From assembly GCA_038501785.1 (NCBI GenBank), contig JBAMJR010000001.1, positions 3,156,001 through 3,220,000 of the forward strand: a DNA stretch of 64,000 nt, given 5' to 3'. Source of the stretch: Myoxocephalus aenaeus. Taxonomy: Eukaryota > Chordata > Actinopteri > Perciformes > Cottidae. A program made the position numbers and the translations under genes. Positions within the stretch are counted from its first letter, which is position 1. Every line of letters starts with the position of its first letter. A model generated the notes under the pieces. It saw only the letters and a list, made by a program, of their open reading frames with translations. It did no database searches and was not told where the DNA came from. This document shows positions 1 through 14,039 of this stretch, in pieces.

Positions 1-137
1 GGCGCAGCTACGGGAGCAATTTAGGGTTAAGTGTCTTGCTCAAGGACACATCGACACGGGCTAGCGGCGCCGGGGATCGAACCGCCGATCCTCTGATTGA
101 AGGACGACCCTGCCCACCACTGAGCCACAGTCGCCCC
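1..137 (-). mobile_element. tRNA-derived SINE fragment
   Basis: Read on the minus strand, this begins with a tRNA-like head: an A-box-like TGGCTCAGTGGTGG, then a B-box-like GGTTCGATCCCC (plus-strand 72-83). A body containing CCTTGAGCAAGACACTTAACCC follows. The same arrangement is present on the plus strand near 56.4-56.6 kb, which supports a dispersed family. This copy is cut by the window edge. The tRNA-like part lacks a foldable cloverleaf, so I do not call it a functional tRNA. Confidence 0.7.
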
Positions 138-283
138 AAATAATAAATATATAATACTATGAATTAACTTTAATGCATGTGTCCCATGTGTACTCTTCTT
201 GCCTGCACGTAGTTTTGTTAATCTGATGTATTTTTTTAGTTTTTAGTTTTTTTGTGAGACCAGTTGTGTGTGTGTTTCTCCAG

Positions 284-1972
284 GGGATGCAGAGTTGAGG
301 AACTGGAGCATCATATTGATATGCTGCATGAATACAATGACATCAAAGACATTGGACAGTCACTCCTGGGCCGCATTGGTAAGAGAAACACTTGTATAGA
401 CATTTTATGTTACTAGTCTTTAGTAGCAAATGAAACGGCATAATGGTCACATGGGGAGTGTAGGAATGGGTCTATTGTTTCTTTCATGTGAACTGAGGTG
501 TGGAAAATGTATTTGTGTTGCGAGATGACAGCTAACCAAAACTGTCTGTTGAATGAGTTGACTACTGTTTTAAACCTCTTGGCTCATGAATGATAAGGCA
601 GTGTGAACACTGAACAGACTAGATGAGACATACAACCATATATTTTTTTCCTGGTGTGATTTGGACCAAAGAAAACAAACTGTACAAAGCATCACATCCT
701 TAAAACTACTTAAGTTACAGAGATGAATGTAAATATTGAACGAAGACAACATCATGTTTACCACATGGTCGTATACATTTGTTGATGTTGTTGCTGTTGT
801 CACAGTCTAATACCTCATGGTATTTTGATCGGTACGCACCAATGAAATATTATAGCTTATAATTTTATCTGTGGAGAAAAGAAATAGAAGTGTACTCCTA
901 AAACCAGATATGCAGCCATGCCCATCTTTATGTGTAATTAAATTGACATTCAAGTTATTTAAAAGTAGATCATCAAAAGCACATTTTGAAAAAGCTATTA
1001 TCTACTTAGGTATTGCAACTATAGCCTGTAGGGAAAGTGTAGTCAGTTGTTGTACAGCCTGGCACCAGAGGGCACCAAAGACACGGCTCTGTTTCCCTCT
1101 GAGGCCTTAATTAAAACTCTGGTCAGTATTTAATCCTGCAACGCTGATTATGTTGACATTAAGATTCTGTTGGCCCGGCCATAAAGCCTTCATTTCATTA
1201 GATTAACACTTAACACGGAAAATGTCATTGGTTGCCTCTCCCAAAGCCACTGAGAGTGCTTTCATGGTCTGTGTCCAGTCATATGTTGGCTAATTTTGAT
1301 AAGCATTGTTGTCATCCATGATAGGATGACATACATATTAATATTGTTAAAATTGGAATACTTCCTGGTGCTATTTTTAATCACTTTACTTGAATCACTG
1401 ATTCCTTTCTCAGAGAGATCAGAAAGTTGTCTTAATCCCTGTGTCTACCTGGGCACACACTAGTATAAGTAAATAGGCGACAATGAGTGTAAATTTGTGT
1501 CTTTTTTTTTATATATTTGTGTGCATGTGTTGCCTAAGGGGGAGGAAGTGTGGAGGTCACACATTACGCTCTTTTTGGTGAGTCACAGCCAAGTCACTTT
1601 GTGGTCGTGCATGCATCATAACAAGCATGACTTTTTGCCTACTTTTTAAATGCACTTGCTTTTTAGTGTGGTGTCAAATTCAAATCTGGACGCCCTCTGA
1701 TTTAGTCGACTGATCTTTGTGGATTATGTACACAGAAACAACACAGACCAGTCATACTTTCCTCAAATGCTTTAATGTCACTTATTTCCCACTTCTGCAG
1801 TTGTCAGTTAAGAAAAACTGGGCTATCTGGTTTTAAATCAATGCTGTGAGTTAAAAGCTTGCTATCTCTTTAAATTCTCGGTCAGTACAGTACGAAGGCG
1901 AGTCAGGATGATAATGACCTCTTAGTGAATGGAGGTGGTGTTTTCCCTCTGTCACAATGGCAGTCTTTCAAA

Positions 1973-2025
<53 letters not shown>

Positions 2026-2561
2026 TACAATCTCTGTCTGCTATGCAGACGCATGCATACACTCACAAACTGTCAAATACAAGCACTTCCTATCATCCTC
2101 TATATCCCTCCCATCCTGCTCTTTCTCTCAAACACACACTTTCACAAAGAGTCGATGCTAAAACACTTGCTGTTGTATGCGGTTGTTCTGAGAGGGAGGA
2201 GGAGGCCGGTCTGAAGAGTGAGAGGAGGCAAGAGGAGATGCCCTGCAGTACACTCCTAAGACAACTGTCCCTTTTGTCTCTTACCCTGTCTGTCTCTGAG
2301 CCATATATATATATATATAATAGCATTTTAAAGCTACTGTATATCATTTTCTCATCAAGTGCGCGCCTTGTATTAAAGTGTTTAGTACTGTGATCTTTGT
2401 TCAGTGTTTTTGAGGATGGTTTGAAAAGTACACTAGAGGGTGTTGACCCTGTAATCCGCTGAAGGTGCCTGACCCTGACTTTGCTATATCTTGCAGCTAC
2501 TGTGAGGGGGGCCACCACGCGGGATCTCTACAGCCACTTTGGTCTGGAACTGGAGGACTGA
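284..2561 (+). CDS. swi5: DNA repair protein SWI5 homologue, 3' part (two coding exons)
   Basis: Two coding exons are visible: 284-378 and 2497-2561, joined in phase 1, with acceptors CCAG and TTGCAG and donor GTAAGA. The joined C-terminus reads VEELEHHIDMLHEYNDIKD, then a GQSLLGRI stretch, ending in YSHFGLELED and a TGA at 2559-2561. This matches the conserved C-terminal half of vertebrate SWI5, which with SFR1 (MEI5) forms a complex that stimulates RAD51 strand exchange in homologous recombination. The 5' exons must lie upstream of the window. The 2.1 kb intron holds a CA array at about 1974-2023 and a short AT tract. The gene is compact and the frame is intact. Identity is from recalled family sequence, not a search. 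Confidence 0.9.
1061..1076 (+). promoter_or_regulatory. CTCF-like motif in swi5 intron
   Basis: GGCACCAGAGGGCACC fits the core CCASYAGRKGGCR pattern well. It is sequence-only evidence with no occupancy data. Confidence 0.3.
1974..2023. repeat. (CA)n microsatellite, about 50 bp
   Basis: An uninterrupted CA dinucleotide run lies in the last visible swi5 intron. Reading frames through it are artefacts of the repeat. Confidence 0.97.
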
Positions 2562-2622
2562 AAAAAAAAACTCTGAAATCACAGTGGTGAGACTGGTTCC
2601 TCTGACCAAGGAGAGAGGAAGC

Positions 2623-2671
2623 AAATAACCAATCCTTTTAGAGAAAATAACCAATCCTTTTAGAGAAAATA
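2623..2671. repeat. Two tandem copies of a 22-bp unit in the swi5 3' UTR
   Basis: The unit ATAACCAATCCTTTTAGAGA plus AA is present twice in direct succession. It sits in the presumed 3' untranslated region and looks like a recent local duplication. Confidence 0.8.
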
Positions 2672-3047
2672 GCCTTCAAGAGAAAAGGCCAAAGAATCTT
2701 TAGATGGGAGGATTGATTTGGAGGAACTGTGTTGACATCAACTTGCTCTCTCAGACACAGGTTCGCCCATTTTCTTGGTGATTTTTATTTTCACCTCTTT
2801 ACCGAGAGCGATTTCAAAAGTGGGAATGAGCATAATATGAGGAGAATGCAGCTAGCCCTGCATGCAGACAAGATATTTCAGAGGCCATCTACTCAAACCA
2901 TTAACTGGAGGATGGCTGCATGAGTGTTTATTACTTTTTTGACTTTGGTTGGTTATTTATCAAAAGGGGGAATGCTGGAGTGTTAACTTAAAGTGTAAAA
3001 TAAAATGCTCTTGGTACATTATGCTTTGTAAGCTGACGATAACATGT

Positions 3048-3057
3048 AATAAATAAA
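3048..3057 (+). terminator. Polyadenylation signal of swi5
   Basis: Two overlapping AATAAA hexamers (AATAAATAAA) lie about 490 bases after the swi5 stop codon, followed by a GT-containing stretch. This is the first strong signal after the stop, so the swi5 3' UTR probably ends near 3075. Confidence 0.7.
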
Positions 3058-3079
3058 GGCTGTCAGACCACCACAGACA

Positions 3080-4560
3080 CTATGTTCCCATTTGTATTGT
3101 CACCTCATTGTCCACTATGGAAATAGAGTTAGACGCATCCTAGCTATAAGCATACATTTTGTGGAATGAAATAGTAGTGCTATAAACTCTTAGAAGGTAT
3201 TACGATACACTGACAATATTTAACATTCATTCCTCCAACCATTAAGTAAATGCATTGAAATTAAATATTGAAATGGATACATTTAGCTTGTTTATAACAT
3301 GCCTGCCTGCTGAATTCCACCCAACATATGACATTAGTTTGCTAATGTCCCTCTTACGGTCATGTTAATCACTCTTTCATTTTACTGGAGGGGAAAAGGA
3401 TATTGGGTAACTATCACATTGGTGTTTCCTGTCTTTCTCCACTGTACCATCTGAAGTTTAACTTAAAAGGATTGGTTATTTGCTTCCATTATTTAAAGAA
3501 AAAAGACTCCACAATACTGCTCTGCTTGCATGTAAATGTGAGTATGCTGAACAGACCACACAGGAAAGCAGCAGACTATACTGGGCGTGCTCTTATCTGT
3601 CTGAGAACCACTGATAATGTGTCTTCTTGGACTGATAGCGCCGGGCCCTGATGGCGCTCTGCTTGTGTTTGTGAGTCAACGGGCGTCTGTGCCGTCATGT
3701 GGAGTGGTAAGTGAATGGTGAAAAGCTGTGTGTGCTCTTTAATCTTTCATTTGCAGGTCAAAGCTCATCCCATTTTTTGTATCGGGATTTGTGATTCGCC
3801 TCACACTCATTTACCATCTCACATACTGGGGTCAGTGTGGTAAATACTGTATGATTGTTTATCAGTTGAAACCAAATGATAAATGTAAAGCTTTGACTTT
3901 TATCTGATAAGGTATTGTTGTTGAACATGAATCCCAATTCACTTGGGCTCACTTGAATAGATCATTAGGGAAGTAACCTTGTTTAACCTGCAGCAGAGAC
4001 CCACAGCACTGTGTTATGTCTTTTGCAATGTTCCCTGATAACACAATGTTTCACATTGCTATTATGAACACTGTGAAGTGTCAGCTTCCCGCTGCCATTC
4101 AAAACTAGGCCTGTTATTATCTTGCATGATTGTGTTCGAAAAGACTCTTCTTGGTTTAGAAGTAAACTCAATCACCTTTCATTGGCCATATTTTTGCACA
4201 TACAAGGAATTTTACTGTTTTTTTTTTTTTGCATAATCAGCAAGGCCATTTTAGTTTTATTGTGTCCGTGTGTGGTTGGTTTGAGTTATGTGGCACAGTT
4301 ATATTCATCTTACTGTACTTTTAAGTATATGGAAGCAACACCCACAGTATTTTCACATTTATTAAATGCCAACCTTGTGAGTGCAAAGACAACTGGAGTT
4401 TTTTTTTTTTTTTTGCACAGCTGTGGTATAGCTTTTAAATTCAAGCAATCCGCTGATGCAGCAAAAACCTGCAAGCTGATGGGTATATCTTGGCCTCGGT
4501 GGCCCCAACAAGATAGGAAACAGGCTATTGTGTGACACCCTGCTCTTCCTCATTCCCTCC
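3080..4560. other. Intergenic stretch swi5 to slc27a4
   Basis: AT-rich, with scattered poly-T runs (about 4219-4230 and 4400-4415). I see no exon with splice sites and no recognisable repeat. Reading frames here are short and have no familiar protein sequence. Confidence 0.6.
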
Positions 4561-4569
4561 AGTTGACAG

Positions 4570-5257
4570 ATGTGCAATCACAGCGCATCCCGTGGCCGGG
4601 CGCGGGCTGATGAGCGGCAGCGCTCCTTTTAAGCCACACGGATCCGCATCAGGGTCTTGTCACTACCGGGTGGAAACCCATCACGCTTTTCTGTCGGCGA
4701 GCAGGCAGGCAGGGCCGCACCGCATTTCCTCTTCGCCAGAGCCGCAGACCCCGCCCCGGCCGGATAAGATGTATGAAGAATCTCCGTCGCCGATTGGCCC
4801 GGGCACCTGTCCGTCAGCGCTTATTCCTGATGCACTGATGGGTCGCTGACGGCGGTGGGCGGGCGCAAAGCTAAGAAAAATTATAAGGTCATTTGAATTA
4901 CGCTTGCTAGCGAGCTTATCGGCTACAATGATTCCAGATATGATATCAATAATTGCGACAATGGACGGATGATGATCGCGGGGTCAAAGTCGACGCGAAT
5001 TTGACTCGCGACCCACGGGGAGGAGAGGAGAGGAGCAGCAGCTCATTGTGGTATTAGAGCAGGAGGGGATCCCGGTGCGTGTGCCTGTCTCTTCGTGCGT
5101 TTCTGTGAGCCTCTGTCAAGCCAAGCGAGCGGCGGAGAGGAGCGGACAGGGCGGCGAGGCGAGCCTGTAAGCCGATCAGGGCGAGATCGCACACAACGGG
5201 TTTCACGTCTGGGATTTCTGCGCACCTACATGCTGTGACGGATTGGACGAGCGCAAG
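4570..5257 (+). promoter_or_regulatory. CpG-rich promoter and noncoding first exon of slc27a4
   Basis: The base composition changes abruptly to GC- and CpG-rich from about 4570 to 5700, unlike the AT-rich flanks. A perfect splice donor, GCGCAAG followed by GTATGTAAG, ends a probable noncoding first exon at 5257. The first coding exon of slc27a4 begins 1.5 kb downstream with an acceptor one base before its ATG, so an upstream noncoding exon is required; this one fits. The transcription start cannot be set from sequence alone. The CpG-rich composition suggests broad expression. Confidence 0.6.
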
Positions 5258-6769
5258 GTATGTAAGCAACCCACACAAAAAAAAAAACAGCCACAGACAG
5301 AGCCGACGGTGCGCCCCCGCGATGTTCAACTTCACGGGTGGCTCTGCTCATTGCGTGCTAGGAGAAAGGGAGAGAGCCCGGCTTTGACTATTGTCCTCTG
5401 GCAACCTTGTGAGCGATCGACCCACTGACGGGACTCGAGAGGTGACGCTTTAATATCAGGCAGCTCTCGGTCCACGGAGAGGTGATTTATGTGAACGTGG
5501 GCTGCATATTCAGCATGCATCGTCTCCCTAAAAGAGGCTGCTCTCGCACTGTCCATCCGCTTCCGAGCTAAGCCGATGCGCGCAATATGGTGCGCATCCT
5601 GCTTCCCAGGCGCGCCTGTTCCCGTGATAGCCTACATCAGGTTAGCTCGATACATATTGTCCTATAACGGCGGACGGACCTGGTTCCGAAGGCGCACATG
5701 GCATTGATAGCGAGGCGTAGTCTTAAGAGCCTCGTTTCCTCCATCCACTACCGCAATATGATGCTACGCGCTTCTTGAATTTCCGGGTGTAACGGGAGCG
5801 AATGATGAAGCTTTTTTTTTGCCAGTGTGATGTAGCTCCTGCTCTCTTCATTTATATTGTTTCCCCTAGACTTGTGAAAAATACCATTATGTCGATCCGT
5901 GGGATATTCAGTGTGCTACTCTAGTAACACAGCGTGGGGTCTATATTATAGCAGCAGACATATTGAATTGCTATGATATAGCCATCATCATCATCATTAC
6001 AGCCTCATGCAGGGAGACAGAGCCATACATATCCAGTCAGCATCTTGGCTCGAGAAGAAGAGCTCCAGGCCTTCTGCCATCAAACGGACATCTTTCAAAT
6101 ATGCTCAGTTGTTGTGAAATTATAATCCTGCAGGGTTTTTTTCTGCATAGGTTAATTAATATCTAATAAACAGCAGCTGCAGCCTATGTAAAGCTATCGT
6201 TTACTGCTTTAGGATCATCTTCCTAGCTATCAGGTGGCACTGAACACTAATGTCAACACGCACTGTCTTCTGCTGCCCCCAGCCGCCACTTTAGACACTT
6301 TGCTTTGAGTTAGGATTTCCCTCAAGGTCTCCGTAGCCTTGGGTGTTATTCAACTGGAAGAGAAAATACATATCAAGGATCTTTTCTGTTTTATTCTGCC
6401 TATGTGAGACGATGTGCATTTTGTTTTACATGTTCATGAACACTTACATGACACTATACAGTATATAACCGGTTTCATATGGGTAACCGCTTCCTCATAT
6501 TGCCAGCTCGCGGTGTACCAGAGCTGAGTCAGTTGATCTATTTGGGCACAGGATGTCTCACCAAAATCATAGTAGATTACATTCTTGAAGTGGTTTCCTT
6601 AAATACCATCGTGGCACTGTTCAACATCCGTTTTCTTTGCTTACATTACCCACATGTAACCTTTCTCCTACTGAACTGATGTTTGGTCTGAAATGTTTGT
6701 GATAGTTGCGGTGGTCTGCAGCCATTATCTGTGCGTTTATGTTTATTCGTACTTGTGTGTTCTTTCAGG

Positions 6770-9487
6770 ATGATACGTCTAGCGTGCTCCACAGCCCTGC
6801 TGTTCGTGCTGAGGCTGCTGGTGGGCTTGCCTTGGTACCAGGTTCTCCCAGCCATCCTGATCTTCTACCTGGGAAGCGGAGGATGGAGCTTCCTGAAGAT
6901 TTTTGCCAAAACAATTGGCAGAGACTTACAGTAAGCGTGGGGATGTTGTGTTGGCACGGTTCCTGTGTTAATGAAACACAGAAAAGTCATTTGAATGTTT
7001 TTCTAAAGGACAAAGGACAATAGAGAGGAATGGGAAAGAGCAGATATTTTAACTGTCTACCTAAAGCCAATATTGACATTTGGGGGTTACCACGGTATTT
7101 GGTTTGTGATTAACTTCCTTTTTTTTTGTACAGCTCTAGTCATGGTAGAACAGGAAATTGTAAAAGTGTTCATGACCTCTCCATGACATATAAGCCATAC
7201 TGACCAAACAGAAGTAATCAGCGCTTCTGTGACCCATTGTGTCTAAAAAAGAGCCTCTGCTTTCTCATTGGTTAGAGAGTCAGAAACCACAGTTTCCAGG
7301 GCTGTATGTTAAAAGCCTCTTGCTGAATTATCACAATAAGAGCTTGCCATAACTGTTTCCTCTTCTTTAGACCTGCTACTAGCTTCAGCTACCTAGTTGT
7401 GTGCACATGCTCGTATGCAAATACCCCTCACTCACGCACTCTAAGTGCCGTTCTGATAGCGTTGTCATTATTTGTCTATATGTTGATAATGGCTGAAGCC
7501 CCAAGGTTAAAATTATACCATATCTGACACTGTCAAAGCATGCCCTTTCCCCAGTAACTCACGCATTCCTATTTTGTAATGTACTGTGACAAGGCTGAGT
7601 AATTTCCACTGTAAGAAGCAGAATTGTTCACACCTTAATGCCTTTGTGAGCTAAACCAACCTCCAGTATTTATATTTCTGTCCCTGCAAGTAGCGGTGAT
7701 TGTCACCAGGTGGTTCACTTGGTGTAAAGCCTCTGTGTTTGCAATAATTGTTTGTAAATAGTTGGAGGTTTTTTTCCATAATGGTGCAGTGCATTTTGTT
7801 TCCAATAGAAGAATTTATTAGAAATTAATAATATCAGATTGATTAAAGGTCTTACTTAAAGTCACTTTGCCAACAATAGAAAAAAGTATCTTGAGAGAAA
7901 GATGATGATGATAAAGTGAGTTCATGCAGCCCCTCAGTTTCAACAGAATGAGCTCCAAACAGCTAAGTGTACTAATGACGGAGACAACTATAGATGTGAG
8001 GTAACTTGGCTCAGTAGATTTGTATGATGTTTGTGTAATAATACAGTGATCTGGAGTTTGCCCACTACTATAAATGTAAATTATCAAGTGACATCTTTTG
8101 GTAGACTTTGGACCCACCCAGTTATCTCTGTCATAATGGTTTATGCCTTGTGTTTTTCACAGTGTAGGAAACAGATGACCTTAGTTAGTCAACTACAGAT
8201 GTAAATGAGCTATTTAAGTATTTATAAATATTAATATTTACTCTAAATGGCATGACCAGTGCCAAGAATATCCGAAGTTTGTTGTTCAATTTCTCGCCAT
8301 TAATGCATTTTCTGTGCAGAGGATGTGACTGGTTTCCATACCTGTCACTAAAGTGCAAAAAACACCACAGACTGCTGCAAGAATTGTAACCGAATTATAC
8401 CAGAATTATTGTATCTGAAGAGTTATTGTAACTGTTTTCTTCATTTTATTAATATTGTCTCTTGCTCCTCCAGTGCGGCAGGTGTGCTATTGCAGGTGAA
8501 GATGAATGTCAGACGCCACCTCAGAGACAAGAACACCATTCCCAAGATCTTTGCCGAAACGGTGGCCCGCCACGGGGACAAAACGGCACTGATCTTCGAG
8601 GGGACTGGGGAGAAGTGGACCTTCCGACAGTTGGATGAGTACTCCAACAGGGTGGCCAACCTGCTGCTGGAAAGAGGTTTCAAGGTGGGTCCTAACAAAA
8701 CAAAATATTCCTGAAGGAATTGGGGGGAAAGGCTTCTTCTATCCAGGATAGGGGATGACATGGCCACTGTACACTCACGTTAAATAACTATAAACTTCAC
8801 TCAATCGATTGATGACAAGCCCCTCCTTTTGTGGTTTCTTTCTTCAGGATGGCGATGTGGTGGCTCTTTTCATGGAGAACAGATCCCAGTATGTGGGCCT
8901 CTGGCTTGGCATGGCCAAAATTGGAGTAGAGGCCGCACTTATCAACTTCAATTTGAGACTAGAGGCCTTGGTCCACTGTGTCACCATCTCCAATGCCAAG
9001 GCTGTGGTGTTTGGCTCAGAGCTGAATGAAGGTAAGAGCTGGGAGGATTGAGGAGGGGTGTGTGCAGAGTTAGAGTTTAGAGAAGCTCTTTTTATTTTAT
9101 AGTTGTATCCTCTCAAAGGGCTTTAAAATCTGTACAGCATTGATTTCTGCTGATGAGTGCTTTTAAGTTTCATTTGTGATGAGAGAGGTGAGTGATGCAG
9201 AGAGAAAGCAACAGAGGTCATAAAAGATAGATGGGTTTCAGAGGAGGTGTCTCTTCAATATCAGTCAATGGAGTTTTAAATGGGTGATGGAAGGGAAGAA
9301 GTAATGAAGAGGGAGTTGGAGAAACCCCATAGAACCTTGAGGTCAGAGCATAGAATCCTGAGAAAGATAATAGATAAACAAATTAGATTTAAGATTGAAA
9401 TACAATATTTCATGATCAGATGTGTGTATTTGTATGTACAACCAGAACATATTACTTGTTCTAATGTCTAATATACTAACCTGTGGT

Positions 9488-9526
<39 letters not shown>

Positions 9527-12500
9527 TGCTTAAACTTGGGAGACCCTCGTGATATGAAATTGCAGCAGCTCAGTTGCATGGTCAAAAATAAATTGGGGAT
9601 CTATTTCAATCTCCTCATCACCCTCTTTTGCGTCCCCAATCTGAAAAGCTCTGATCTCAACAGCGATAGAGAGTGAATACGTTTTGAGCTGTTCATCCCG
9701 GGATTGATGGAACAGTGTTTGCGTTGGATCGTGGACTGGTCATGCGCTTTATATCTTTTTAAGTAATTGGAAATGCAGCCTCTTTGCGACCTCTTTGCGA
9801 CCTCTTTGCGACCAAAGTCAAGCCAGTAACATTAATACTGAGCCAGCATGACATAAGGCTTTTACATTAAGATACACTTTTTTTACAGGGGAAAGTATGA
9901 GAGCTCCCTTCTAACATATTGATACTATCATGCCCTTTTGTAACACTGCACATTTATGTCAATTGTATTTCTCTCTCACCTTCCACCTGACACCCCAAGC
10001 TAGTTCAACCTACTCTACCCATGTTACTCTGCCATGTACCTCCTTCTTCCCTTGTCTGCAGTGGTGCTTAAATGTGGTCCTGCATGAAGTCCTCTTGTAA
10101 TTTGAGATAGTGAAATGTATTAAACCTACTTTACTCTGTTTCTCTTTCACTCACAGCGGTGTCTGAGGTCCACAGTTTAATGGGGAGAGAAGTGCAGATG
10201 TTCTGTTCGGGAGACTGGGACCCCAAACGAGTCCCACAGGGAACCGAGTGCCTGGAGCCCCTGCTGGATAATGCCCCGTCTCACCTGCCAAGCCGGCCGC
10301 AACGCTGCTTCACAGGTAAGACCATGAACAGATCTCAACAATGTTAATAGTTCCAAGATGTACGTTAAACAAAAACACATTTTACAGATGCTTTTGGGAG
10401 TCATTTTCCGTGGTCTAATAACAATAATTCAGCATAAAACAACAGATGGTGGAACAGACCCTGGTCATGAGTAATAAAATGTAGTTACAGTACTTACTCT
10501 AACCTAAGTAATACAGCAATTTAAAACATTGATTATGCATTTACTGAGACAAATGATGAGTAATTACATTTGGAGCTAAAATAAATTAAACACTTACACT
10601 GAACTGAAATGTCTTTTTAGTTGTTGTTTTTTCATACAGTAGATAAATATAATACTTTTTAGTTTAAAAAAAATACTGTTTTTGAATTAATTATTTTAGA
10701 TATTATGGTTTTTAATATATTTCTGACAGTGGTTAATTCATCATAACTTAATGAAGTAAAAACTAAATGTATCATATGATGCTGGGGATTGCTCCTAATA
10801 AGATAAATTATTATCAAGCACAATTTGCTACTGATTTACTGATGACTCATCACCAGAGATTTATATTGGTTTCTTGTTTCTGAGGCAACATGGGTTAAAG
10901 GGAGTACAAATTGAATCCACGGTATTAACAAGATCAAGTCATGTAAATCATATTTGTATCAAACATTTGCCTCTGAGGGCTCTACAATCTGTCGAGCATA
11001 CACTACAATCTCTCCTGAACGCCTCGTTTCACACAAGGAAAAACTAGCTAGAGGAGACCTGCTCACTCCCTTCTGCTCTTGAACACTATATCTAATCACG
11101 GACAGCCACACAGACTGCTGCAGCAATAAAACCTGTGACCTTTGTTCATGTTCACACGTGGCAATACTTGTCACCCACTCAGCTGATATATAAATGCCTA
11201 ATAACTCAGTGAAGGGGTTGGAAGTTTGTACATGGATTATAAAGTAGGACATAGCCACCATAATCCAGATCTCTCGCTATAACTGGTTGGAGTTTACTAC
11301 AGATACAATTGGTTCTGAGCAAGAAAGCAAAATCCAAACACAAGGATGCAGGAGTTTGGGTCTGAACTGGATCGTGCTGTCTAAGCATTGACCACTATGC
11401 TTCCACATCCCACTATCCCAGAGAAAAAAGGGACTTGTAGGTGTAATTTTACGATCTTTAATCAGGGATTCTGCTATATTCTGACTATGCATCAGTGCAG
11501 TAGCAAATTCAAAATTAGCTTTCAAATATAACTGTGCTCCGGCCTGTATTTAAGGATCAAAGCCGAGCATTTACACTCCTGCACAGCTAATCAGAAGTAA
11601 GCATTCAGCTACATTTATTTCAAAAAGAGTAACACATTTGAACATAACAAAGCTTCATTTTTAAGTCCCGAAGTGCGTACCAGTCATAGCACATTGAGTT
11701 GTTAAGTCTTCTCACTCTCACCCTGCTGTCTTTTTTTCAGATCGCCTGTTCTACATCTACACGTCAGGAACCACTGGGATGCCTAAAGCTGCTATTGTTG
11801 TGCACAGCAGGTAGGAAGGAGCCATGCGGCTAACAGACACACAGGAATTCTGCAGCTGCTCTCTGTTGATCCATGCCGCTTTCATGTGCAGTATAAACTA
11901 TTAGAAGAGAAATATATCAAACTTATTTCTGACTTTCTTCTCTTGCCGTGCTAACCCTGGTTTTCAGGTACTACCGCATGGCAGCCCTTGTATATTATGG
12001 CTTCAAGATGACTCCAGAGGACGTGTTGTATGATTGCCTTCCGCTCTACCACTCTGCAGGTAAAACTATAAATGTGTGGGATTGAAGTTGATATTTTATA
12101 AGATAAAATCTGCAACTTTCCCTCATGTCAGGAGGTTTGTCTGTTCTTGTTTTGTTGTGTCAGCTAAATTCCTTAGAATGTTCATCTTGGTGACTGTATC
12201 TGCTGACAGAAAATGGGGTACAAGTTGCATGTTGTTGCTTTTAATTATGTCTTCGTTTGTTTCCCTGTTGAGGCTAGCATGACGATATTTCATAATTATT
12301 TCCCCACAGGTAACATTGTGGGAGTGGGCCAGTGCATAATACATGGCATGACTGTAGTCATCAGAAAGAAGTTCTCTGCCTCCCGTTTCTGGGACGACTG
12401 TGCCAAATACAACTGCACTGTAAGTACTAATATGGATTACAAGTCACTGCCAAACATTTGGTGAGCAGAGTAGAACACCACAATCTCAGTGTTACTCAAA

Positions 12501-13948
12501 AGATGAATTTCCTGTCACTTTCTTTCTAAATAGCCTTACAATGTCATGATCTTCCCTACTTAATCCCTCTGAATCCCCTTTTCATTATTGTATTAAATCA
12601 ATGTCTGTCTCATCACTAAACACTTTTTTTCTCACTATTATCCTGCTCCATGCTCCTCCAGATTGTGCAGTACATTGGTGAGATCTGCCGATACCTGCTG
12701 AACCAACCAATCCGGGACGTGGAGCAACAGCATCGGGTGCGCATGGCACTGGGCAACGGCCTGCGCCAGTCCATATGGGAGGAGTTCATGAACCGCTTCA
12801 ATATCCCACAGATCGCAGAGTTCTACGGAGCCACAGAGTGCAACTGCAGCCTGGGCAACTTTGATAACAAGGTGGGAATGTGCGACGAAGTGGTAATGAT
12901 GCTCTGACCAAACAGGCTTTCAGTTTAGTTTTTCTTTGCCTAGATTTACTTTGCGTTTCAGTTGTGAGTGTTGTGAAATACCCTCTTCTGAAATCTTCAC
13001 GACTACCATCACCCACTCACCCTGAGGTGAGTGGGTGATGGTAGTCGTGAAGATTTTTTAGTTTTGGTAGCTTCTCGTCAACACAACACACAGCGCTACA
13101 GTTCGGCTCGTTGAAACTGGTCTGCCTTGTTCATGTTTTTTTTTGTCTGTGCTCTAGATTGGAGCGTGTGGCTTCAACAGTCGGATCCTCCCCTTCGTCT
13201 ACCCCATCCGACTGGTGAGGGTTGATGAGGAGACCATGGAGCTCATTAGGGGATCTGATGGCGTCTGTATTCCCTGTCAACCTGGTAGGTTTAATCTATA
13301 CACCTAAATGTCAACGTTACACCTGGAAAAGTACCTGCAGCTGCTCATTGATTCCCATTCATCAGTGAAATAAAGCTGGACACATAGTCTGTACTACATG
13401 TGCTCTGTACCGTATGTACACTGTGCTTATAGAATAAAGAATATTAAATGAAAGGAAATAGCCCCGTATGTTAAGAAGATTATGGAAAACTGAAGACTCA
13501 TTTTGGTTATACATCTATCACAAATCACTACTCTGGGCACACTGCAGTTGTTTTTCTGGAAATGTTGAAATCCAAAGTTGAGTGTTCAACCCACTTCCTC
13601 AGCTCAACAAGGATTCAACAAACTCCCTCCAAATGATTGTGTTTATAGTGTAAGCGTTGTAGACATACAGTCACACACTCTTAGTCCTTTCTGAAACCCC
13701 TGATGGAGCTCAAACAATCCACTTAATGTGTGGGAAGTGTATTGATTAGTCATAATAATAGGCAGGTATACATTCATACATTATTCTGTTCTCTATCTCT
13801 CTCTAGGTGAACCTGGGCAGCTGGTCGGCAGGATCATTCAGAATGATCCTCTTCGGAGGTTTGATGGCTATGTCAACCAATCAGCAACCAGCAAGAAGAT
13901 AGCTAATAGTGTCTTCAAGAAGGGAGACAGTGCCTATCTCTCTGGTTA

Positions 13949-14039
<91 letters not shown>

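Noticed and set aside
72..137. tRNA-like A and B boxes
   Set aside because: They belong to a SINE head. There is no acceptor-stem pairing, so it is not a functional tRNA gene.
2093..2518. 141-codon minus-strand frame across the swi5 intron and last exon
   Set aside because: It overlaps the swi5 coding exon in antisense and includes an AT-repeat-derived YIYIYI run.
4122..4535. 137-codon frame upstream of the slc27a4 promoter
   Set aside because: Phe runs come from poly-T, with no similarity to known proteins and no splice support.
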